DNA of 64,000 bases from Valencia hispanica (taxonomy: Eukaryota; Chordata; Actinopteri; Cyprinodontiformes; Valenciidae), in contig OY747713.1 in assembly GCA_963556495.2 (NCBI GenBank), positions 28,213,461 to 28,277,460 of the forward strand. The letters are read 5' to 3'. Below, in pieces: positions 1-12,809 of the stretch. The notes beneath the pieces are model-generated. The model was not told the origin of the DNA, made no database searches, and worked only from the letters and a program-made list of their open reading frames with translations. The number at the start of each line of letters is the position of its first letter. Position 1 is the stretch's first letter. The translations under genes and the position numbers were made by a program.

Positions 1-900
1 CATAAAAAAATCTGAAACACGTAGCCTACCCTTGTGTTCAGGATCAACCTGTATTTAGCTTCATCCACCCTCTCTGACTAGTTTCCTTGTCCATGCTCTA
101 CTTGCATGCTGTTTGTTCACTAAAATTCTCCAACAAACCTCTGAAGCCTTCACAGAAAAGCTGTATTTATACCAAGCATAAATTACAATGTAGACTCTGC
201 CTACTCAGTGGTTGAGATCTGAATGATTTTATTTAGGGCAATTAAAGTAAAGGGGGATGCATAAAACAAAGCAGTTCAACCTCATAAGAATTGTGTTTAA
301 TAAAATGTTGAAAAGCTACTATCCATGCAGTACTTTGTGTTGGTCTACACAGTCCCAACAAAATACATTCATATTTGTTGGTGTAAAGTGAATTAAATAG
401 CTTTGGCAGGCATGGTGACACGATAAACTGGTGTCATTCAAATGCAGTTAAATTAACCATAAAGGGTGAATAAAAAAAAGACAGCCATGGCATTTTTACT
501 TCTTGCAGAAAAATCAATCGCTGCCCCTCCTCTATCAAGCTCAATCTCCATCTGTTTTATTTTGCCTTCTCGTTTTTGTCTCTAACAGTGAAGCCTTATT
601 CACAACCCACCCTCTCGCCCCCATCTCCTTTTCTTTCGTCCTTTTATTCCACTACCTTGGGTTTCTTTATGGCTCTGTTGCTCATTGCAATCGCCCCTTT
701 CATACTTCCTTGAAACCATTGCTTCAGAATTGATTCACTAAACTGCTCCACTGCACTGAAAATGTATAGATAAAATTAACAAATGCAAAAAAACACAACA
801 AAAACTCAATGGAAACCATCTTATGAACATGTAGTAGAGCACATGTAGTCAGAAAAAGCATGCGATGCTCCACCTCCTTCCCTGCTCCTCTTGCACAGCG
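1..900. other. fabp3 upstream region, no gene seen
   Basis: AT-rich noncoding sequence ahead of fabp3. The short open frames here have no recognisable domain and no flanking splice signals. No repeat family was recognised. It may hold distal fabp3 control elements, but none can be shown from the sequence. Confidence 0.4.
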
Positions 901-1086
901 GATGACATCATGAACAGCCGGTTTACATTCAACCAGTCACATTGCAGCGAGGCCTGTGCCGCTGAATAAACTCTGCTCTGCGCGTCTTCCTCCCCTCTCA
1001 TTCCGCCGCTCCTCTGCCGTGCATTGCTGCAGACTGCTCACCCTCTCACAGTTCTCTCGCCCACATCTCTCTGTGCTGCTGCAAAC
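900..1086 (+). promoter_or_regulatory. fabp3: fabp3 proximal promoter and 5' UTR
   Basis: Base composition becomes more GC-rich just before the fabp3 ATG at 1087. An AATAAA-type TATA-like stretch lies near 964-970, about 120 bp upstream of the ATG, followed by C/T-rich sequence that would make up the 5' UTR. The transcription start cannot be fixed without RNA data. Confidence 0.35.
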
Positions 1087-4000
1087 ATGGTCGAGGCTTT
1101 CGTCGGTACGTGGAACCTGAAGGAGAGCGACAAATTTGATGAGTACATGAAAGAGCTGGGTAAGGATGATTTCTGTTTCTTTCTTCTTTTTTTCGGCGCA
1201 CGTTCAATAAAATCAAGCGCGTGCGCATGCGTGTGAAACAGAAAAGGATGCAGAGCTGCATGTGGGGTTGGGGGGGGGGGGGCAATAAGGCTGAGGAAAG
1301 ATAAAGGTCTGTGTTTACGTTCAAAACGGTCTGAGTAGCGGCTTATGGATGGATGGAGTTTAAAGGTTGGTGGAACAGTAAATAAGGGAGGAACCTATTT
1401 GGAGAATTAGGAAAAGAGAAACGGGATTAAAGAGTGGGTGTGTGGACAAGAAAAAAAGCAGAAGATGGGAGCATGAGAGGGGGTGGACCACATGGCCAGA
1501 GAGCTGGGAGGGATGGGTTCACGCTTGGTGCAGAGAAGAAAACACCAACTGTGAAAGACTATGACTCTCTCTTTCATGCACACACACACACACACACACA
1601 CACACTGTTGTGCATAATGTGTGTGGCCGTAGCTAAAAGCTGCTCATTGTTTGCAGCCACTGGAGGAGTTGGATATTAAAATGACCCGGATATCATGGAG
1701 TTAACAGAATGGTATCATGGCTCCCAAATCTCCCACGTGTGTTGGTTTAGCATGCAAGACGGGAACAGGTGTGGTGAATTTTACTACTGTGAAGAAATAT
1801 TTCACTTTGTCAAAAAAATTGATGGCCCTTGACCTCACAGGCTTACCGCCATTGACCTGTCTGCTCTGTCTCAGCTCAGAAACCATGGGACTTTTCAACC
1901 CTTTAACTCCACCTCTTGGCTCAATTACACAACTTGCTATGTCAAGTCCATCTACAAACAAGCCTTATGCTGAACAGGTTCTGCACTATGGTAGGAGAGG
2001 GCGTTAGTCAGTATTACCCAGTTATATAAATGCCCTTGATCCCTTATACTCACACACCCCCCATCCTGAGAGGCTAATAAGTAATCATTTGCACTTTCGC
2101 ATGTCCAGACAAGAACTCTGGTCAATGGTACCTCACTGTGTTTAAAGAACGTGCTGTAGGCCTGATAGTAGACAAATAGAGATTACAGATTGTGTCATTT
2201 GAAGGCACCCAGGGGCTAAATCCACAGCTCCTTCCTTAACCTTGTATCAACAGATCCCCCTGAATGCCTCTAAATCATCTGTAAACTTAAAAGTATTGGT
2301 TTCCAATGAACATGTTTCAACATCTGATACAGTTATTGCTTCATATTCTAACTTTATTTTAATGATGTTTCTTGCCCTTTTTTTGTCTGCATTTTAGATT
2401 TTAATATTTTACAATCTCAACTTTGGACTTTTTCATCAGAATTGGCATCATCGTAATGCCAATTTGGCTGCAAAATAGTCATGCTAAAAAAGATAACATA
2501 ACATAATAACAATTATTTTTCCTTGGTTCTAAAAGTATTATTTATGTCTTCTTTTCCATCTTATTTATTTCACAAAGATAAAGCAAATATGGAAAATTAA
2601 GTACACCCTTAAACAAGTCCCTCAGATGTCTGCCAAAAGCTCAACAGCATAAGGTTAGCAGATCAAAAGCACTACCAACTTCATACAGAAAGTCTGATTT
2701 ACCATCATTTTTAGCTTTTGGGAGGAACTTCATTTGTATGTCATCTTCAAACCACTGGAAAGAAATATTAATCCTTTTAAAGTTTGACCCCATAGGCACT
2801 TGACACAAAAAAAAAAAAACAGGAGATGGCCTAGTATCCTGGGGGGATGGCATAGTACAATGGGACTGCATTTGGATTATGTAAACCCTAAAAGTTCACA
2901 TTAATTCCCCACAATGTCCTAAATAATTTGTCGGAATTATTGACAAACCCTCCTGCCTCTCTCTTTAGAGGATCTGACTGTCGATTTTCATTAACTTTGC
3001 AGATTGTTGTACAAGCTGTAGCCTGGAGACTTTGTCAGCTTGAGCTTTACTTGCAGGCCTCAGATCTAAATTTATTTAGGCAAATGAATTGTTTGGATTT
3101 TCTTTTACTCTCGCTGATCAATTGCTTGTGTCTGGTCTGCTCAGGTGTGGGTTTTGCAACACGCAAGGTAGGAAATCTGACTAAGCCCACCACAATTATC
3201 TCTGTGGATGGTGACAAGGTGACCGTGAAGACCCAGAGCACTATAAAGAACACAGAGCTTTCCTTTAAGCTGGGAGAGGAGTTTGACGAGACCACTGCAG
3301 ATGACAGGAAGGTCAAGGTGAGAGGTCAAAGACATTTTAGTCTTATAAGGAATTTTAGAATTAAACACTCAGGGGTAAAAGTACAAGTTTACATTTCAAA
3401 ATATTACTTGTGAATAAACAAAATTGCTATTTCCAACTAAGCTGACAATTTAGAAGAAAACTAAATACAGTGTGGCAAAAAAAATATCTGGCAGCCACAG
3501 ATTGTGCAAGTTCTCCCACTCAAAAAGATGAGAGAGATCTGTAATTTTCATCATAGGTATACTTCAACTGTGAGATGCAGAATGAAAAAAAATCCAGGAA
3601 ATCACATTGTATGATTTTTAAATAATTTATTTGTATAGTGGTGCAGAAAAGAAGTATTTAGCACCCACAACCAAGCAAGACTTTGGGCCTCACAGACCTG
3701 TTACTACTTCTTTAAGAAGCTCTTCTATCCTCCACTCGTTATCTGTATAAAAGACACCAGTCCACACCTTCAAACAGTCAGACTTCAACCTCCATCATGG
3801 CCAAGACCAGAGAGCTGTCCAAGGACACCAGGGAAAAGATTGTACTCCTGCACAAGACTAGGATGAGCCAATCTACAATAGGCAAGCAGCTTGGTGAGAT
3901 CAACTGTTGAAGCAATTATTAGAAAATGGAATAAATACAAGATCACTGACACCTCAATCTGGGGCTTCATGCAAGATCTCACACCATGGGATACACATCT

Positions 4001-6516
4001 TGAAAATGGTGAGGAAACACCCCAGAACTACAAGGGGGAACTGGTCAATGATCCGAAGAGAGCTGGGACCACAGTAACAAAGGTTACTATTAGTAACACG
4101 CTACATCATCATGGATTAAAATCCTGCAGCGCTCGAGGTTAAACCAGCACATGTCCAGGCCCGTCTAAAGTTTGTCATCATCTGGATGATCCAGAGGAGG
4201 ATTGGGAGAATGTCATGTGGTCAGATGAGACCAAAAATAGAGCTTTGTGGTATAAACTCCACTCGCCATGTTTGGAGGGGGAAGAATGCTGAGTTGCATC
4301 TTAAGAACACCACCCACTGTGAAGCAGGGGGTGGAAACATTATGCATTGGGGCTGCTTTTCTACATAGTGAACAGGACAACTGATCCGTATTAAGGAAAG
4401 GATGAATGGGGCCATGTATTGTCTAAAACCCCCGTCCATCAGTGACAGCATTGAAGATGAAACGTGGCTGGATCTTCCAGCATAAAAATGATCCCAAACA
4501 CACCCCCTGGGCAACAAAGGAGTGGCTACGTAAAAGGTGTTTCAAGGTTCTGGAGTGGCCTAGCCAGTCTCCAGACCTCAATCCAATAGAGAATCTATGG
4601 AGGGAGATGAAAGTCCGTGTTGCCCAGCGACAGCCCCAAAACATCACAGGTCTAGGTTGGTGTAGATTCTCAGTCACCCAGGACATGATAATCTTGAGTT
4701 AAAATGAAGGCAACTGGTCTTTTCTTGTTGTCTTTTCAAGATTATCACAGCTCTAGAGATCTGCATGGAAGAATGGTCCAAGATACCAGGTACACTGTGT
4801 GCAAACCTGGTGAAGACCTACAGGAATTGTTTGATCTGTCATTGACAACCAAGGGTACTTTACAAAGTACTACGGTGATCCTTTGTTATTGACCAAATAC
4901 TTGTTTTCTGCACCGTTATACATATTAAATCTTTAAAAATCATACAATGTGATTTCCTGGATTTTTCTCTTCACATTCTGTCTCTCAGTGTGCCTATGAT
5001 GAAAATTACAGAGCTCTCATCTTTTTAAGTTGCACAACTTGCACAGTCGGTGGCTGCCAAAATTATTTCTGCTCCACTGTATATGGGATATGAACACTTG
5101 ACTCTGTTTTTTATTTACTTTTTATTTGTGTTTGGTAATGCTGATCTTTTGCAGATCTTAGATCTCATTAGAAAGAATGATGAAATTACACCTGTAGTGA
5201 AATGCTGAAGTTGCCAGATGCAATCTCTTATTACTGTCACAAAATAAGATGGATAAGGAATCAAAACACTTTTTGTCAGCTGGTTGCTGCCTTTCCTGTG
5301 GTGATAAACTGAGTGTGCAAAATAAAGAGACAGTTGGAAGTTTAAGTAAAGGTGTTAACTCAATAAAAAAAAAAACATTTTTGAAAGTATTTGCTTAGCA
5401 TAGCTTGGCCAATGTTAGTTTTCCCTATAAGTATATACAATAAATCAGACAAAGTTGGATTAAAAGTTAATATAGTTTTTTTTAAAAAGTAACATAATTT
5501 AATCTATTTTAGTATTGCAAATGTTCACTAATGTAGGTTTTCCTTTGGGGTGAATTTAAAGGTGAAGTTCATATTGATCTTTTTTTAAATTATTCATTTG
5601 ACATAGCTTAGCTTAGAATGCCTAATATTGATTTTACTTTATAACAGATGGCATTTAGGGGACAATGTTGTTGAGAACAGAATGGAATCATTAGAGGGTT
5701 AGAGTTATTAGATTTACATTTTGAAATTTTCCTATATACAATTATTCCTTCAGGACAGAGGGACAAATTAAGTAAAACGTTAATTTGGAATAAAGTATAT
5801 ATGGATTTGCAAAAATGTACAATTAGCACTCATGATGTAGACATAATTTAAATGGAAAGTTTTAGCTGGATTAAATACTAATGGCTAATTTAGTTTTAGC
5901 TAACATGGTTTTTTATGATTGTAGAATTTTTAAAGCCAGGGTTCATTGGAGGATGGAAACATAATGCTAGAAAAATTTACCCTAGCTTAATTTATTTTAG
6001 CGAATTTTACATAGTTCTTTTTTTTTTAGTACTTTCAATTGTTATTCACAAGTTTTAGAAGGGGTTTCCTGTAAGAGCATACTTGTAGGACTCTTGATAA
6101 TTGTAAAACCTACTTTAATGTGTCTTTAAAAAAGATAAAGAAAAATGACAAAAAATACCATAAATGTAAACACTCAAGTAAGGCGAGTGATTTGGTACTC
6201 TACATATACAGATTGATGTTGCTTCACATTGGTTTGTGTTTACATAAATGTGTGTTAAATCTATCTGACTATCTATTTTCTCTAAAGTCCATAGTGACAA
6301 TAGAGGACGGCAAGTTGGTGCATGTACAAAAGTGGGAGAGTAAAGAGACCAGTTTGGTCAGGGAAGTTGATGGAAACAAGCTCACACTGGTAAGTATCAT
6401 ATAAAACACATTTAACATCTATATTTGCGGTATTTTAATTTTCTCCTCTCTCTCTGCCATAGACTCTTACAATTGGAGATGTGGTTTGCACACGTCGCTA
6501 CGAGAAAGCAGAGTAA
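1087..6516 (+). CDS. fabp3: Heart-type fatty acid-binding protein, four exons
   Basis: Cytosolic carrier of long-chain fatty acids, best known in heart and muscle. Coding exons are 1087-1159, 3145-3317, 6288-6389 and 6463-6516, all with GT-AG borders and matching phase, giving 133 aa, the usual FABP length. This is the canonical four-exon FABP layout. Residues 1-25 open with [11 protein letters not shown] and include DEYMKELG. Exon 2 carries [10 protein letters not shown] and [10 protein letters not shown]. Exon 3 has LVHVQKWE and ETSLVRE. Exon 4 ends CTRRYEKAE. Arg107, Arg127 and Tyr129 (Met counted) match the residues that hold the fatty acid carboxylate in this family. Intron 2 (about 3 kb) hosts a Tc1 relic. 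An AATAAA at 6704 fits the 3' end. The subtype rests on sequence pattern plus synteny with zcchc17 and snrnp40; fabp7 is the closest alternative. Confidence 0.95.
1579..1605. repeat. (CA)n microsatellite in fabp3 intron 1
   Basis: An uninterrupted run of about 13 CA units. Confidence 0.95.
3468..5079 (+). mobile_element. Tc1-like transposon in fabp3 intron 2, inactive
   Basis: A 1.6-kb element between TA dinucleotides (3466-3467 and 5080-5081). Both ends carry imperfect inverted repeats of roughly 200 bp: the first begins CAGTGTGGCA, the last ends in the complement CCACTG. The outer TIR blocks share the same motifs around a TCATCATAGG-like core and a TACAATGTGATTTCCTGG-like core. It lies in sense orientation within fabp3 intron 2. 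Confidence 0.9.
3797..4690 (+). pseudogene. Decayed Tc1 transposase
   Basis: Starts [14 protein letters not shown], then breaks into several frames with in-frame stops. Recognisable pieces are the helix-turn-helix ([13 protein letters not shown]), an MHWGCF core strand near 4344, and the C-terminal [12 protein letters not shown] motif near 4566-4600. The second catalytic Asp expected in the FQxDNDPKHT-type motif is read here as Lys (FQHKNDPKH). With the frameshifts this makes the copy certainly inactive. Confidence 0.88.
5082..6287. other. Remainder of fabp3 intron 2, AT-rich, nothing seen
   Basis: Low-complexity AT-rich intron sequence with many short T and A runs. No repeat family or conserved coding signal was recognised. 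Confidence 0.5.
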
Positions 6517-6703
6517 AACCATCCATGGAGTGTATTGCATCAGCCAAAGCCCCAAAACTCCTTAATCGTAAGGAGGCCAAGAAAACGCCATGAATGGCTG
6601 CTATTTCTCCTTTTTACTGTACTTCAAGTATTATTGTTACTGTTATCCCGTTTCGTCAACCTTTTGCTTTTTTTTGTTCATCCCTCTACTAAAGGAAACC
6701 CTG

Positions 6704-6709
6704 AATAAA
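6704..6709 (+). terminator. fabp3: fabp3 polyadenylation signal
   Basis: Canonical AATAAA about 190 bp after the fabp3 stop codon, followed by T/GT-rich sequence. No earlier AATAAA was seen in the 3' UTR. Confidence 0.7.
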
Positions 6710-6729
6710 TTCCAATGATTTGTTGTTTT

Positions 6730-9565
6730 CCATAAAGCTGCTGATTTGTTCTTTTTTTATATATATTAAAAATGTATTTTGCATGGTGCCTAAAAAATAA
6801 AACAACTTGCAAATTTCTGGAATTTAGGTGTTGCTATGATCTCAAACATTCAAAATAAAGCTGTCACAATGACAATTCACAATTGTCACAATTCTTTTTA
6901 TGTAATTACAGTCTTTTTAATTCACTGTCCAAAGGTCATACACTTATTTTATTATTCCTGTTGCTATCAGACAGCAAATTTATAGTTTCATTAAGCAGCC
7001 TCCTACAAGGTTATCATTGCCTTAAATAAGTGGAAAACTTGTTGAACCACAATAAACCGATTCAGTCCGGCTGAACAAGGCTCTAGTATGAGTGTAACCA
7101 CTGTTTCCATCACAACTGGCTGAACTCACATTGAAGTTATTTATAGCTCCTAAAACCTCTCTCTGTACGGCTATGTATGTAAGAGTGTATCTTTTCACTT
7201 GCTGTGGCGAGGCTGTGGAAACGTTTAGTTCAAAGTGTTTGCCCTGGATGAGGGCAACGTTATGTCCTCTACTCGAGTATAAGGTGTGAGGTCTAAATTT
7301 GTATCCCTTCCTCTCAGATCATGTGATAATAACTCCCAGCCAACTGGATGCAGGGTTAAGGGGTAAAAGGGGATGGGAGGAGACAGTTCACCTCCTGTCT
7401 GTCACCACCTCCCAGAGTTACCCTGAACCACAACTATTGGTTGCAAACTATAGGTTGCAAAATGTAGAGGGGATAATGAAAGTCGTCATCTTGTGTAGAA
7501 AGCTTGATAGTTTCTAAAAGTGTAAAAATCTATTGTAAACATGAATGCATTATTGACCAAGTTCACCCACAAAAATGATCTCGCATATAAGTTAACAGAA
7601 AATCATTTAGTGCATTTATTGCTCTCAGAACCAAGGTAACATTTATATCCTTTGTTTTTTGCTCTTGGTTGCCTGGACCTTGGGAGATAAATCAATCATT
7701 CACATGAAAGTTGATTAATCTTTCCTTCCTCACCATTTGTTGGTGTCAAAGAGGAACGTCTGTATGCCAGTTATCTTAATGATACAGGATATACATTTTA
7801 GTTATGCACTGAGAGTTTACCATACCAGGAGAAAAGGCAAAAGATTAGAATAAGGGTTGCTCTACATTAAAAGCTCTAAATCCAGGCCCTTCTTGCAAAT
7901 TGCAATTGTGTTCAAGTCAATGTTTAGGTTCTCTTCTACCAGTGTACCAAGTAATTACTAGTCCACCACACAGGTGTGTCCTTTATTACAATTGGAACAA
8001 CCGAATGTCAGATTTTCTGAAACTTAGACAAATTACAAGTTATTTGTATATAGTATGTTTAGCATATGGGAAAAGACACATCATTGGGGTAAACCTGTTG
8101 GCAGCTCCTGACACATGATGCCACTCACTCACCCTGATTTGTGCGTGGCCTACATGTTAAAAACTTCAGTATCCATTTCACCAAACATCCCTGGCTGTGA
8201 GCAGTGGATGTGCAGCAGAGGTTCAGCTGCCCTGCCTTTTGCTAAGACGTTTTTGTGTCACCGTTAGTGAGTTTATCTCGACCTTTGCTGAGGAGCTGCA
8301 CAAGGCTCAACTAGTCACCCTCTTTTCGTTGTCCTTTTTTTTTTTGGAAACATGACATTTCCTTCACATTTTATTCGAAAACACATTTCTGACAGCTTGT
8401 CCAGTTTATTCCTGACTCCCTATTTAACACTTGGAGATGGATGGCACAGATTTTGCTGACTGAAGTCATATTGTTTATACCCACCAGATCCTACTATTTT
8501 GACCTTTCCTCCCTGAGAAAACCATCCATCTATCCATTCTCTTTACCTGTGTATCCTTACAGGATTGCAATCTTATCTTCACAGGTCTATAAGAAACCAA
8601 TTTTTACAAATATTGCTGTGAGGGAGGATCCATTAATGTCACGATTTCTACCCTGTGGTAAAATCCTGCTTTTTCTGGTTGAGGCTGTTGTCAGAAATAA
8701 ATCCTATTCTGTCAAAAAGAAACATTGAAACTGTGATTTAGCAATTCTTAGTCCATCTTCCGTTTCCTTCTTATAACTGGTACAAGCAAACAACCACACA
8801 TTTCTATGTTTTTGACTTCCCCCACTGGTTTAAAGTTTATTTCTGAATCCCTTTTAATATTTTTCCATTTTTTAAAATCCTAATAGCTGTGCTTCCTTTG
8901 TTCTGTCTGACCTGTTGAACCCATATGTAATATCTAGTATTTGCTTAAAAATGAAAGGAGTTTGTCATGGTAAACCTGCATAAAAATTTAAACAAGACAA
9001 AAGTTTATTTGGTAAAATGTTAAAAGCTGAGGAAAAATCTACCAATTATTGATATTTAGTTAAATCTCCCTCGTACATAAATGGTAGGGTTTATCAACCA
9101 GTTTTTGTCTGTTAAAAAAAAAATCATTATCTTGTAACATGATTTTGTCCAAGTTGCAGCTTGCCGGATGGTGGTTTGAGGGAAAAAGTGATGAAACAAG
9201 CAAGGCATTTTGTATCACTATCTACATTGTGTAACTCACCAGTTCTCCTTGTAGAGCACCAGACCTAGTGAAAGAAGTTGGAACCATGACAAAAAGCTGC
9301 AGTGCTCTTTTAGCTGAACATAATCCATTTTTAATATATAACTCAAGTCACTGTGATCAAACATCTTAAGTTTTCCATTTAAAAAAAAATCATCCTGAGG
9401 GTTTTTTGAGTGTTCATTTGATCTGCTGCAAACTTTAGTCGGATTTAAAACATTAGAGGTGTGGCTTCTCTCACCGACTCATGTTTAGACATGTACAATT
9501 TGACTTTAAAGCTCCATGTAGCAATTATGTGACTGTTGGAAAATGGCTGACACAGCATGTCTTGA
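6730..9565. other. Intergenic stretch 3' of fabp3, no gene seen
   Basis: About 2.8 kb of AT-rich sequence between the fabp3 poly(A) signal and the Harbinger element. Open frames are short and have no recognisable domain. No clear repeat termini were found. Confidence 0.5.
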
Positions 9566-9858
9566 CCTGGGTTCTCATTTATAAACGTTGCGTACGCACA
9601 AAACGGGGCCTGAAACTGGCGTGCGCCACTTTCAAAGCAAAAGTTGTCATTTATAAAAAACAGACTTGAAGGGAAAATGTGCGCACCTGTACGCCAACTC
9701 TGACCCGTGCGTACGGACATTTTGGAGACGGGGGGAATTGACGACGCAGTTGGTGAGGTGGTGAACTGCAGCCAGACTGCATATTACTCCTCTCACACAA
9801 ATCATTTCACCTCACACCAAACATTAATTATGGATTCATGTTATTACAAACATCCAAA

Positions 9859-10516
9859 CAGTGTTGGGCAAGTTACTTCAAAACTGTAATGCATTATTTA
9901 TTACTTGTTACTGTAATTTCAAAGTAGTTTGTTACATTACAATATTACTGTATTTAAAATGTAAGGCATTACACTACTATTGCATTACTTTTAAGTTACT
10001 CTCACCAAAATAAAATGCAAATATGGATTTGGAAATCTAAATGTAGCTCATGATGCTCAATTAGCTTATTACACATCCAGTAGAAGGTGATTTGGAATCC
10101 GACTGAGCTTGGATTGTGGTTAAAAACAGTAAGATACAATAGCCACAGTGATGGTTCATGGTGCAATACAAGGAACAATCGCTTCTGGAGAATGTACTGT
10201 CCGATGTTTAAGGGTGTACTTATCAGCTCCAGGCTCACTCATCTCTGCTCTGTCTGACTACAGGAAGTGAAACATTTTGCGGGGACGTTTCTCCTCTGCT
10301 AATCTCGCGGTGATTTTGGCGAATTTGTATGAAGAAAAAGAAAACCTACCACTTTATTCCGAGGTTAACAATGCATTGTAACGCGTGTTACTGACATTTG
10401 TAGCGAGTAAAATATTACATTTTTTTCCCCAGTAATGCCTTACAATACCGCGTTACAGCAAAAATCAATGCATTACAGTAATTAATTACTTTTGTAACGC
10501 GTTACTCCCAACACTG
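9859..10516. mobile_element. Non-autonomous hAT element (MITE) with perfect 8-bp target duplication
   Basis: Begins CAGTGTTGGGCAAGTTACTT and ends with the complement ending CCCAACACTG. Flanked by identical 8-bp repeats CATCCAAA (9851-9858 and 10517-10524), diagnostic of hAT insertion. The interior is rich in GTAACGCGTTAC-type motifs and has no transposase. It sits inside the Harbinger element and is therefore younger. Confidence 0.93.
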
Positions 10517-10785
10517 CATCCAAACCAGCAATGATATCTATATTGTAGCTTTGCAGTGAGCTATAGCTCTTCTAAAAACATTTTTCAATATTAAAATAAA
10601 TACATAAAATTTATCTCAAAACCTTAAACTCAGATAAAAGGGCCGGGACTGTATGCCAATTAATAAATTGAATCATCTGTACCATATATCATTGATTGGC
10701 ACGTTCATTGTGCCAAGGAAGGAAGCAATCAGTCTTATTGCTGCCAATAGAAATACCCCAACTACTTTCAAGCGTAATATTTGAG

Positions 10786-12749
10786 ATGGATGCACTGGCG
10801 TTGCCAGAAGATTTTGCAAATGGAAGGATTAGGAGAGAACGCGTGTTCAGGGATCATGCGGACCTCCTTGCCCATGATGATGACTGGCTACAGATCTCTG
10901 TGCTGAATTGGGCCCAGTTTTGGAGAGACCGTCAAGGCGGAACCGTGCCATTCCGGTCCAGCTGCAGGTGCTCACCTTTCTGGGGTTTCTTGCAACTGGT
11001 TGTTACCAGCGGGAATTAACAGACAGGTATGTGTCTGAGTGACATAATTCTTACTATTCTGCCCAAAGTCCCTTTTTGGAAATAATCCCTTCAAATATGT
11101 TATATTTATTTACTAGGTATGGGATATCACAGCCGTCCCTGAGTGCAATAATGCCTGCAGTCTTGGATGGGATCATTAAAATGAGCAGGCGATACATCCT
11201 TACATACATACATACATTCCTTTTCAGTATGTACACCTCAGACTTTCAGTACAAATCAGAGACCTGTCATCTGCAGAAATACTCAGATGACTCTGCAATT
11301 GTCGGGTGTATCAGAGCTGGCTGACCGCTTTGTGACATGGTGTGGAAACAATCGTCTCACCTTGAATGTGAACAAAACAAAGGAGATGATTGTAGATTTC
11401 AGAAGAAACAGGGATAAGTCAAACACTGTTTCCATCATGGGAGAAGAAGTGGAGGTGGTTGAGGAGTATAAATACCTCGGAGTTCATCTTGACAACAGAC
11501 TGGACTGGAGGCGCAACAGTGATATCGTCTACAAGAAGGGACAGAGCAGACTGTACTTCTGGAGGAAGCTTAGGTCCTTCAAGGCAGATCTTCTACAAGT
11601 CTGTTGTGGAGAGTGTAATCTCTTCAGCCGTCATCTGTTGGGGTAGCAGCATCAGAGCCAGGGATTTAAAAAGGATAAACAACCTGATAAAGAAGGCTGG
11701 TTCTGTTCTTGGGACAACTGTGGAACATCTGGAGATGATAATGCAAAGAAGGATTCTTCATAAAATAAAATAAAAATATGGACAACCCTGAGCATCCTCT
11801 TCATGAGACAGTCATACAACAACAGAGCGTCTTCAGTCGGAGGCTTCTTCAGTATCGCTGCAATACAGACCGCTACAGGAAATCCTTCCTGCCCACAGCC
11901 ATCATCATCTACAACAACTCCTTAAAGAATTAATTATATGAGCTATACCAACACTTAATTTCCCTCTGGGATCAATAAAGTAGTTTTGAATTTGAATTGA
12001 ATTGAATCACGTTTCCATATACTGTGGGGGAGCAGGCTGAAATTAAGATGCAATTTGCAGCAATGTCCGGTTTCCCAAACATAATCGGCACAATTGACTG
12101 CACCCATATTGCTATAAGGGCCCCGTCCGAGGATGAATTTGTTTTCGTGAATCGGAAACATGTACACAGTATTAATGTGCAAATCATATGTGATTCACAC
12201 ATGATGATCACTAATATGGTGGCACGATGGCCTGGGTCAACACACGACTCCTTTATCTTGACACACAGCAGTGTAGGGAACAGACTGCAGGCAGGCGCTG
12301 TGCATGATGGCTGGCTGCTCGGTAAGTCCTCACCGTCATTAGAAATGCTGGTTGTTGACGCCTGAATCAAACGTGTTATCACTTGCAGGCGATAGTGGCT
12401 ACCCTCTCAGAAGCTGGCTTCTGACCCCGTTCCCAGACCCACAGACAGCAGAGGAAATGCGCTACAACTCCTGTCACACACGTGCGCGTTCAGTCGTGGA
12501 GCGTGCCATATGCCTGTTAAAATGGATGCCTCGGGTGGCAGACTATTATACCACCCTACAAAGGTCTGCAAGATCGTGAGGGCATGTGGTATTCTTCATA
12601 ACATGGCACTGAGAATTGGGATTCCCCTCCTTCCTGGCCTACCCCCTCCCCAGCACGAGAACCCCGACCCACAGCCGCCTCCTCCTCGACAGGAAGCCTT
12701 CACCCAGGGAGCAAGGATCCGCCAGGATGTAATGCGGCGTTTGAGATAA
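10786..12749 (+). pseudogene. HARBI1-like Harbinger transposase/nuclease, disrupted
   Basis: The start ATG at 10786 opens MDALALPEDF and FRDHADLLAHDDDWL. A frameshift near 10940 separates this from the ELTDR segment, which ends at a donor at 11027. The next exon starts at 11117 (GISQPSLSAIMPAVLDG) and is cut after 11198 by a LINE, resuming at about 12006 (TFPYTVGEQ). The DDE-superfamily nuclease core follows: Asp in GTIDCTHIAI, Asp in WPGSTHDS, and Glu in SVVERAI after an intron at 12322-12388. A second frameshift near 12525 precedes the C-terminus ending at 12749. With two frameshifts and an insertion, no functional nuclease can be made. Confidence 0.88.
11199..12005 (+). mobile_element. 5'-truncated LINE inserted in the Harbinger transposase
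   Basis: Near-identical to the 3' third of the LINE at 21.3-23.8 kb, from the YTSDFQYKSET segment of the RT through the 3' tail ending in GAATT repeats. It has two small internal deletions relative to that copy (near 11315 and 11583). The 5' junction carries a short CATA repeat filler. It interrupts the codon series RRYI/TFPYT of the Harbinger nuclease. Only a short ATC overlap is visible as a possible target duplication. Confidence 0.9.
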
Positions 12750-12809
12750 CGACAAGGTTCATTTATAAAAAAAAATGTATGGTATCATTTAAGGTACCAA
12801 TGGCTGTCA

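Noticed and set aside
503..733. 76-codon frame upstream of fabp3 with a hydrophobic stretch
   Set aside because: Low-complexity T/C-rich sequence with no homologous pattern or splice context.
2928..3413. Single 161-codon frame covering fabp3 exon 2
   Set aside because: Only 3145-3317 is real coding sequence. The rest is intron read-through; the four-exon fabp3 model explains the signal.
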